From an uncultured Clostridia bacterium (lineage in GTDB: Bacteria; Bacillota; Clostridia; TANB77; CAG-508), in assembly GCA_934167095.1 (NCBI GenBank), contig CAKPKE010000030.1, positions 1-7,394 of the forward strand: 7,394 nt of DNA, read 5' to 3'. The notes beneath the pieces were generated by a model. It worked only from the letters and a program-made list of their open reading frames with translations. It was not told where the DNA came from and made no database searches. The translations under genes were made by a program, and so were the position numbers. Below, piece by piece: positions 1 to 4,526 of this stretch; position 1 is the stretch's first letter; every line of letters begins with the position of its first letter.

Positions 1-2
1 TT

Positions 3-77
3 AGACATAATTCAAATTATACATTAGATGAAATTTTACTAAATTCAAAGAAATTATTTAAAAAGATTTTTGATTAA
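3..77 (+). CDS. possible C-terminal tail of an upstream gene (partial)
   Basis: This frame is open from the window edge to a TAA stop at 75-77. It encodes about 24 residues ending in SKKLFKKIFD. The residue mix (polar, then a Lys/Phe/Leu-rich amphipathic end) looks like a normal protein C-terminus, and the next gene's promoter starts right at its end, so the layout fits. The fragment is too short to assign a family, and an open frame of this length can arise by chance in AT-rich DNA. The other two forward frames stop by position 27. Confidence 0.35.
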   Translation, partial: RHNSNYTLDEILLNSKKLFKKIFD

Positions 78-98
78 TTTTTTATTCTATGTTATACT
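70..98 (+). promoter_or_regulatory. sigma-A type promoter for the 128-675 cassette
   Basis: A -35 box TTGATT at 70-75 is followed by a 17-base spacer and a -10 box TATACT at 93-98. A TG at 90-91 makes this an extended -10. Transcription would start near 105, giving a leader of about 20-25 bases before the ATG at 128. Both boxes are one or two bases from consensus. The -35 overlaps the stop codon of the putative upstream reading frame. Confidence 0.7.
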
Positions 99-127
99 AA
101 ATATATAAAAGATTGGAGTTGATAATA

Positions 128-403
128 ATGATGCATGAATTCGTAACATATTCAGATGGAACATTAGTTGTTTCTTCAGATATTAGAAAAAAAGAAAATG
201 GCGATGAATATATTATCGTTTGTTTTGAGAGACCTACAGAAAATGGGTTTGATACAGTTATATTTGAATTACCATCATATAAAATTATAAAGCAAGATGG
301 AAATTATAGCGAAAAAGAAATAGAGATTTTTAAAAGCGTTGTAGAAAGAGGAGCAAGTTATTTCTTTGAAGTTGCTCAAAAAGGAGGTATACAAAGTGCC
401 TAA
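128..403 (+). CDS. unrecognised 91-aa protein paired with a DUF4160 gene
   Basis: I do not recognise a named family. The product is a small soluble protein of about 91 residues with no signal peptide or membrane segment. It has alternating beta-type stretches in its first half (VTYSDGTLVVSS, YIIVCFERP, TVIFELP) and an acidic/helical C-terminal half ending in EVAQKGGIQSA. The frame also has a TTG at 113, but GGAG at 115-118 lies 9 bases before the ATG at 128, so 128 (or the adjacent ATG at 131) is the better start. The gene overlaps the next one (GTG at 396) by 8 bases, which indicates translational coupling. From memory, short proteins of this shape often precede DUF4160 genes in Firmicutes, which suggests a two-component module, perhaps toxin-antitoxin-like. 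That role is inference only. Confidence 0.75.
   Translation: MMHEFVTYSDGTLVVSSDIRKKENGDEYIIVCFERPTENGFDTVIFELPSYKIIKQDGNYSEKEIEIFKSVVERGASYFFEVAQKGGIQSA
383..387 (+). promoter_or_regulatory. ribosome binding site fixing a GTG start at 396
   Basis: GGAGG (within AAAAAGGAGG) lies inside the end of the upstream gene, 8 bases before the GTG at 396. It is the strongest Shine-Dalgarno site in this part of the window and identifies GTG 396, rather than the in-frame ATG at 418 of the other frame, as the original start of the DUF4160 gene. Confidence 0.75.
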
Positions 404-675
404 TTTATTTAAATACCTTGGATACACAGTTTTCTTTTGGGCAAATGAAAATGGAGAACCTATACATGTTCATGTATGTAAAGGAAATCCTCGGTCCAAA
501 TTCTACAAAAGTTTGGCTAACTAAGTATGGAGATTGTATAGTAGCCAATAATAATAGTAAAATTCCAGAACATGATCTAAATAATATATTAAAATCAATA
601 CGCTCAAACTTTTTTTATATTATGTCTGAATGGAAAAACTTCTATGGAGTAGATGAAGTTAAATTTTATTGTTAA
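396..675 (+). pseudogene. DUF4160 family protein, frameshifted
   Basis: From GTG 396 the frame reads MPNLFKYLGYTVFFWANENG, then EPIHVHVCKGNP, the typical DUF4160 beginning with its HVHV motif. It then diverges and stops at 522-524. The +1-shifted frame carries the rest of the family: NSTKVWLTKYGDCIVANNNS, the IPEHDLNNIL helix, and the ending VDEVKFYC at the stop 673-675. Removing one base around 489-495 (most simply C492) joins the halves into one full-length protein of about 92 residues. The open frame beginning at ATG 418 is therefore the 3' part of this gene, and its first ~24 residues are out-of-frame translation. The function of DUF4160 is unknown; it is often in two-gene cassettes. The break may be a real mutation, a sequencing error or, less likely, recoding. 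CGG at 492-494 is a rare codon in this composition, but there is no classical slippery site. Confidence 0.75.
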
Positions 676-691
676 TAAAAAATTATTAAGA

Positions 692-720
692 CGAAGCATT
701 TTAATTTGCTTCGCCTTTTT
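692..720. terminator. rho-independent terminator, probably bidirectional
   Basis: The 7-bp stem CGAAGCA (692-698) pairs with TGCTTCG (707-713) around an 8-base loop, followed by CCTTTTT on the plus strand. This ends the DUF4160 cassette. The aminotransferase gene on the minus strand stops at 724, and on that strand the stem is followed by CTTAATAATTTTTT, so the same hairpin can also end the minus-strand operon. Confidence 0.8.
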
Positions 721-723
721 ATA

Positions 724-1968
724 TTATAAACATTTTTTGATAGTTTCTTTTAGTATGTTTAGTCCTTTTAATAAAGTTTCTTCGTCAGTGATTAGTGCTG
801 GCATTATTTTTACTACGGAATCTCCGCGACCTGCTCTTTCAACTATAAGACCTGCTTTGAAACATTCTTTAGATATTTTTTTAGCTAAAGCTCCATCATG
901 AGTTTCTATTCCCCATATAAATCCAATTCCTCTTATTTCAAAGTTTTTATTTAATGATTTTATTTCTTCATTTAAGAATTTTTCTATTATTTTAGATTTT
1001 TCTTGGACTTTTTCTTCTATATGATTATTTTTCATAAATTCAAGACCAGCTTTTGCTGCAACTATTGCAAGTTGGTTTCCTCTAAATGTTCCATTATGCT
1101 CACCTGGGTTCCAAACATCAAGTTCTGGTTTAAATAAAGTTAAAGCAAATGGCATACCATATCCACCGATTGATTTTGAAAGCACTACCATATCTGGTAC
1201 AATTCCAGCTCTTTCAAAAGAGAAGAATGTTCCTGTTCTTGCACAACCAACTTGAATATCATCAACTATAAGTAGAATATCGTTCTTTGTGCAGAATTTT
1301 CTTACTTTTTGAAGCCACTCTTTTTCAAATACCCATATACCACCTTCAGCTTGTACTGTTTCTAAAATTAATGCTGCTGGCTTTTCAATTCCTGAATGGT
1401 CATCATCTAATATTGTTTGCATGTACTCGATTGTGTCTAGTCCTTTGAACATATATGGTGCTGGAATATGTGTAGCATTATTTAATGTAATTCCTGCTCC
1501 TTTTCTTGCAGCAGCTTCAGTAGTTAAAGCTAAAGCTCCTAGCGTCATTCCATGGAAGCAACCCATTAAGCACCAAATGTTACTTCTTTGCTTTACTTTT
1601 CTTGCAAGTTTTAAAGCAGCTTCAATAGCATTTGTTCCTGTTGGACCAGGAAATTGTATTTTGTAATCAAGTCCTCTTGGTTTTAAAATTTCTTCTTCAA
1701 AATATTTTATAAACTCTTCTTTTGGCTTTGTGTACATATCTAATGCGTGCATTATTCCATCATGCTCTAAATATTTTACAACCTTTTCTTTTATGTAGTC
1801 GTTGTTATGTCCATAGTTTAAAGCTCCTGCGCCACAGAAAAAATCTATATATTCTTTTCCGTTTACATCCTTTATTATTGCACCTTTTGCAGTATCTAAT
1901 TCTTCATCAAATATTCTGCAATAAGATCTAACATCTGATTCATATTGTTCAAAAACTTCTTTACTCAT
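724..1968 (-). CDS. ectB: EctB-type diaminobutyrate--2-oxoglutarate aminotransferase
   Basis: This is a class III (fold-type I) PLP aminotransferase of about 414 residues, the normal family length. The closest family I recognise is EctB/DABA aminotransferase, which interconverts aspartate 4-semialdehyde and L-2,4-diaminobutyrate with glutamate as amino donor. Visible signatures are FFCGAGALNYGHNN (43-56), MHALDMYT (73-80), QFPGPTGTNAIEAALKLARK (105-124), FHGMTLGALALT (138-149), IVDDIQVGCARTG with the cofactor Asp (234-246), LSKSIGGYG with the PLP lysine K265, and EHNGTFRGNQ. The frame extends to a TTG at 1989, but ATG 1968 begins MSKEVFEQYES, matches homologues, and has GAG about 8 bases upstream. 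No ectA or ectC is nearby, so ectoine synthesis is not supported here. The gene follows murT/gatD-like genes by about 63 bases, suggesting a diamino acid for the same pathway. Substrate is inferred from family resemblance only; the symbol refers to family, not to proven ectoine function. Confidence 0.85.
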   Translation of the reverse strand: MSKEVFEQYESDVRSYCRIFDEELDTAKGAIIKDVNGKEYIDFFCGAGALNYGHNNDYIKEKVVKYLEHDGIMHALDMYTKPKEEFIKYFEEEILKPRGLDYKIQFPGPTGTNAIEAALKLARKVKQRSNIWCLMGCFHGMTLGALALTTEAAARKGAGITLNNATHIPAPYMFKGLDTIEYMQTILDDDHSGIEKPAALILETVQAEGGIWVFEKEWLQKVRKFCTKNDILLIVDDIQVGCARTGTFFSFERAGIVPDMVVLSKSIGGYGMPFALTLFKPELDVWNPGEHNGTFRGNQLAIVAAKAGLEFMKNNHIEEKVQEKSKIIEKFLNEEIKSLNKNFEIRGIGFIWGIETHDGALAKKISKECFKAGLIVERAGRGDSVVKIMPALITDEETLLKGLNILKETIKKCL

Positions 1969-1982
1969 AATTTTTTCTCGTA

Positions 1983-2018
1983 TAATCAATTATAGAAGTA
2001 TTAATTTATAATTGATTA
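1983..2018 (-). promoter_or_regulatory. perfect 12-bp inverted repeat in the gatD-ectB gap
   Basis: TAATCAATTATA (1983-1994) is the exact reverse complement of TATAATTGATTA (2007-2018), with a 12-base loop. In the mRNA it forms a 12-14 bp AT-rich stem between the gatD-like stop and the aminotransferase start. A strong AAAGGAG (2027-2033) overlaps the gatD stop but is too far in linear sequence from ATG 1968 to serve it; folding the hairpin would shorten that distance. There is no T-run after it, so it is not a terminator. It could be a translational control element, an RNA-processing site or an operator. Confidence 0.5.
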
Positions 2019-2031
2019 ATCCCTTTCTCCT

Positions 2032-2754
2032 TTAGTCAAATTTTACAGTTGGATTTTCAAATTCTTTAAGTCTAATGTCATAGCATTTATTTGCTATTTC
2101 TTCAAATGCTACTTTTTCAACATTTATATCCATTAATTTTAATATGTATTTTGTAAATTGAGGATTTACAACTAGCAATGGACCAAGTACATAAGTTCCC
2201 ATGAAGTTATTTATTTTTATTCCTTCAAATTTTGTTTCTTTATTTAGTCCATCTCCTCTAATTGCTTCAAATAGATAATTTTGTGAATTATCTCCATAAG
2301 ACATACTAAATTGTGACTTAAATCCTTCAATTTTCATATTTTCAAATTCACCTAAGAATAATGAATTGTATCTGTGCATCATGTCCCTTTTTGCATAAAG
2401 ACCTGTTAGTCCTAATGCTTCTATTTTAGAGCCATCTTCATTTTCAATATAATCGCCAAATATTTCTAAAGCATTTCCAATAGCTAGTATGATTTGATTC
2501 TCATCTATTTTTTTCTTTATTTCATCTTTATATTGTTTTAATGCATTTATTACCAACTCTTGAGATTTTTCAGTCATTGGCGCTATATAAACCATATCTA
2601 CTTTTTCATCAAGAAATTTTGGTTTTTGTGTAAGTTCTGTATTTATCACTTCAATTTCATCTGTTGTTTCTTGCAAATATTTTATATTGTACATATTTCC
2701 AAACAGATTACATATTTCAGGAAATAATATTTCTACTTTTTTCAATTTATTCAT
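2032..2754 (-). CDS. gatD: GatD-like glutamine amidotransferase subunit lacking catalytic Cys and His
   Basis: GatD is the class I glutaminase partner of MurT; together they amidate the D-Glu of lipid II. The N-terminus (VEILFPEICNLFGNMYN), length (240 aa), the IEGFKSQFS segment (GFENHxGRT in the family) and the MGTYVLGPLLVVNP segment (IGTYLHGPLLPKNP in the family) place it in GatD. However, the nucleophile-elbow motif (CGGYQ-type) reads IGNALEIFG, so the catalytic Cys position is Gly93. The catalytic His position is Leu190 in YVLGP, and the upstream GGGQD motif is APMTE. The only other cysteines (C15 and one near the C-terminus) are not placed to replace it. The frame is intact and well formed, so this looks like a retained pseudoenzyme. 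It starts 7 bases after murT. AGGAG touches the ATG at 2754; the TTG at 2745 has 9-base spacing and would give a family-like MKKVEILFPEI start. Confidence 0.8.
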   Translation of the reverse strand: MNKLKKVEILFPEICNLFGNMYNIKYLQETTDEIEVINTELTQKPKFLDEKVDMVYIAPMTEKSQELVINALKQYKDEIKKKIDENQIILAIGNALEIFGDYIENEDGSKIEALGLTGLYAKRDMMHRYNSLFLGEFENMKIEGFKSQFSMSYGDNSQNYLFEAIRGDGLNKETKFEGIKINNFMGTYVLGPLLVVNPQFTKYILKLMDINVEKVAFEEIANKCYDIRLKEFENPTVKFD

Positions 2755-2759
2755 CTCCT
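2755..2759 (-). promoter_or_regulatory. ribosome binding site that questions the gatD-like start
   Basis: The minus strand reads TAGGAGATGAATAAATTG. AGGAG is directly adjacent to the ATG at 2754, too close for efficient initiation, but 9 bases from the in-frame TTG at 2745-2743. Starting at TTG removes three residues and matches where GatD homologues usually begin. Confidence 0.55.
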
Positions 2760-2761
2760 AT

Positions 2762-4126
2762 CTACTTATTTTGTATTTTTTCTTTAATTTTTGAGCTAAC
2801 TTCTTTTGCTTCTTTATCTGTGTATACATCATATAAAACATATATATCTTTGCCATTTTCTAATGATAAAGAGTTTACTGTATCTATTGGATTTTGAGTA
2901 TAAACTAATTTTTCACTTGGTACACCTGCGATTAAAAGTCTTAAGTAAAAATCTTCGCATCTTGGTCCACCAATTACTATTTTAGAAATTGAATCATCAT
3001 TTAAAAATTCAAAATCACAGTCATATAGCCAAACTATGCTTTCAGAAGATTCTTTGGCATCAAAATGATCATATAATAATAATATAATTTCTTTTTGACC
3101 TTTTTCTTTTTTAATATAATCAAACACACATGAACAAGCAATTGGATTTTGTCCTTTTGCTAAATGGCGAATTATATTTATTCCATTTACTGTTTCTTTT
3201 TTATATCTTGTTTCAGCAATTTGCTCGTTATCCAAAAGCTCTTTTATTTTTTCAGTTTCAATTCCCATTTTATTTAAAACTGTTACAACTGCAAGCATAT
3301 TATACATGTTAAATATACTGTCAGATAGCATTTTGTAGCTTGTTTTTTCTCCATTTGCTTCTATTTCAACTTTTTTATTTTCATAATCTATTTTTGTCAT
3401 TCTGTAATCTGCCACTGGAGATTTAAAGTCACAATTTGGGCAATATGCATTTCCAATATGATGATATCTTACATAATTGTATTTTAATTTAGTTGAGCAT
3501 TTAGGACATATTCTTACATCATTTATAATGTTTATTGATTCAGATAAATCTGTTGGAAGCTTATCTATTGCAAAATAAGTTTTTTCATTTTTATCTGTTC
3601 CAAGCTGACTACTAATTAAATCATCCGCATTTAATATTAATTTTGTTTCTTCTGGAATTGCGCTATTTATTATATTAAATATAAAGTCTGGATGTGCATT
3701 TCTTCTTATTGAATCTCTAAACAAATTTGTACATAATAAATATGTTGGTTTCAAGTAGGGAAGTACTCTTTGAGAGCTTCTTTCGTCCATTTCAATTACT
3801 GCAATATCTGCCTTAGATTTGTTTGTAAAGCCTGTTCCCATTAAAAAACTTACACAAATTCCATCTATTATATTGCCACCAAATCTGTTGTTTATTACCT
3901 TTTTACCAGATTTTTCAAAGCAGTCATCTAACAAATTGCTTACTGTTGTTTTTCCATTTGTTCCTGTTACAACAATTATTTTTTCAGGCTTTGCTATATA
4001 TTGTAAAAAGTTAGGGCATATTTTTAATGCCACTTTTCCAGGAAGATGTGTTCCATTTCTTCTGCATATTTTTAATATTAATTTAGCAAGTTTTGCCATA
4101 TAAAAAGCTATGTAAAATCTTATCAT
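2762..4126 (-). CDS. murT: MurT-like Mur ligase family protein
   Basis: MurT is the Mur-ligase half of the MurT-GatD complex that amidates the alpha-carboxyl of D-Glu in lipid II at the inner face of the membrane. The 454-aa product has the full architecture: a short N-terminal segment, the ATP P-loop TGTNGKTT (54-61), NRFGGNIIDG (80-89), EMDERS (112-117), TNLFRDSIRR (133-142) and LNADDL (165-170). A zinc ribbon with C207, C210, C229 and C232 is characteristic of MurT. The C-terminal DUF1727-type domain includes WLYDCDFE (366-373). In MurT proteins this last motif is usually preceded by an Asp (DxSWIWD), thought to complete the GatD triad; here that position appears to be S363. TNLFRDSIRR also departs from the usual NLFRDQLDR. 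Start: ATG 4126 with AGAGG about 8 bases upstream. First gene of the operon. It may be a diverged paralogue with another substrate. Confidence 0.85.
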   Translation of the reverse strand: MIRFYIAFYMAKLAKLILKICRRNGTHLPGKVALKICPNFLQYIAKPEKIIVVTGTNGKTTVSNLLDDCFEKSGKKVINNRFGGNIIDGICVSFLMGTGFTNKSKADIAVIEMDERSSQRVLPYLKPTYLLCTNLFRDSIRRNAHPDFIFNIINSAIPEETKLILNADDLISSQLGTDKNEKTYFAIDKLPTDLSESINIINDVRICPKCSTKLKYNYVRYHHIGNAYCPNCDFKSPVADYRMTKIDYENKKVEIEANGEKTSYKMLSDSIFNMYNMLAVVTVLNKMGIETEKIKELLDNEQIAETRYKKETVNGINIIRHLAKGQNPIACSCVFDYIKKEKGQKEIILLLYDHFDAKESSESIVWLYDCDFEFLNDDSISKIVIGGPRCEDFYLRLLIAGVPSEKLVYTQNPIDTVNSLSLENGKDIYVLYDVYTDKEAKEVSSKIKEKIQNK

Positions 4127-4160
4127 TTTAAATTCCTCTTTTAGTATAATTTCTGATGCT

Positions 4161-4189
4161 ATTATATACTCTTGTTTTTTTATTGTCTA
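4161..4189 (-). promoter_or_regulatory. sigma-A type promoter of the murT-gatD-ectB operon
   Basis: On the minus strand, TAGACA (4189-4184) is followed by exactly 17 bases and TATAAT (4166-4161), a near-perfect vegetative promoter. Transcription would start near 4154, about 28 bases before the murT ATG, with AAGAGG between. No promoter of comparable quality is visible in the two downstream gaps, supporting a three-gene transcript. Confidence 0.75.
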
Positions 4190-4211
4190 TATTTATTAGA
4201 AAATTATTGCA

Positions 4212-4270
4212 AAAAAATACATATTAATGTTTTTTGCTAGATTGCAAATTTGCATTAATATGTGTTTTTT
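4212..4270 (-). terminator. long AT-rich stem-loop terminator after the tandem surface-protein genes
   Basis: Arms 4212-4229 and 4253-4270 pair over 18 positions. The core ACATATTAATG/CATTAATATGT is perfect, followed by one T-G wobble and an A6/T6 extension, with a 23-base loop. On the minus strand the stem runs into ATTTTTTTGC, as expected of an intrinsic terminator for the gene ending at 4291. The 12-bp palindrome TGCAAATTTGCA (4243-4254) overlaps the loop and right arm, so alternative folds exist. The symmetrical A/T tracts allow some activity in both directions. Confidence 0.7.
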
Positions 4271-4290
4271 GTTTATTTTATCCGAAAATA

Positions 4291-4526
4291 CTACTCGCAG
4301 ACTAACACGACTCGGTAACCACAACCGATAGTAGCGTAACCATGATAGTCAGCAAAGGCAAAGGCTCCAGCTTCGGTACCATCCCAAAAACTACCTCCGC
4401 GTATGTTGAAAACACCCTCCGTAGTTCCTGAGTCTCCGTCTGCGCGACCGCCGTACCAGCCCGCATTTGAACCACACTGACTAGATGTTTCATAAATAGC
4501 ATCTCCATAGATTTCGCTCCATTTTG
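4291..4526 (-). other. candidate DGR variable region at the 3' end of copy A
   Basis: The coding strand over the last 58 codons (4464-4291) is A-poor: by hand count 32 A in 174 bases (18%), against 51 in 120 (42%) just upstream (4501-4620). The region is also visibly GC-richer than the rest of the gene. Scaffold residues shared with copy B (RGG, W, G, FAF, D, G, C, YRVVLV) alternate with changed ones. It is flanked by a 58-nt block nearly identical between copies (4469-4526) and a 19-nt identical block spanning the stop (4287-4305), which could be the initiation-of-mutagenic-homing site. No template repeat or reverse transcriptase is in the window. Confidence 0.6.

Noticed and set aside
489..495. 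Programmed +1 frameshift in the DUF4160 gene
   Set aside because: CCT-CGG with a rare Arg codon is suggestive, but slipping tRNA-Pro from CCT to CTC re-pairs poorly and there is no stimulatory structure. A simple one-base insertion explains it.
653..901. 82-codon open frame on the plus strand from 653
   Set aside because: It reads through the terminator hairpin and antisense to the aminotransferase C-terminus, so it is a shadow frame.
724..1968. Ectoine biosynthesis locus
   Set aside because: Only the EctB-type aminotransferase is present; ectA and ectC are absent and the operon neighbours belong to Mur-ligase families.
1969..1989. TTG start at 1989 for the aminotransferase
   Set aside because: It lies within the inverted repeat, has no properly spaced Shine-Dalgarno, and adds seven residues not typical of the family. 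ATG 1968 is better.
4243..4254. 12-bp palindrome TGCAAATTTGCA as an operator
   Set aside because: It overlaps the loop and right arm of the terminator after copy A and lies upstream of, not within, the murT promoter in transcript terms. It is probably incidental to the AT-rich stem-loop.
4127..4290. A DGR template repeat in the gap between murT and copy A
   Set aside because: I read the gap on both strands and found only the murT promoter and the stem-loop terminator, with no stretch resembling the 3' end of the surface-protein genes.
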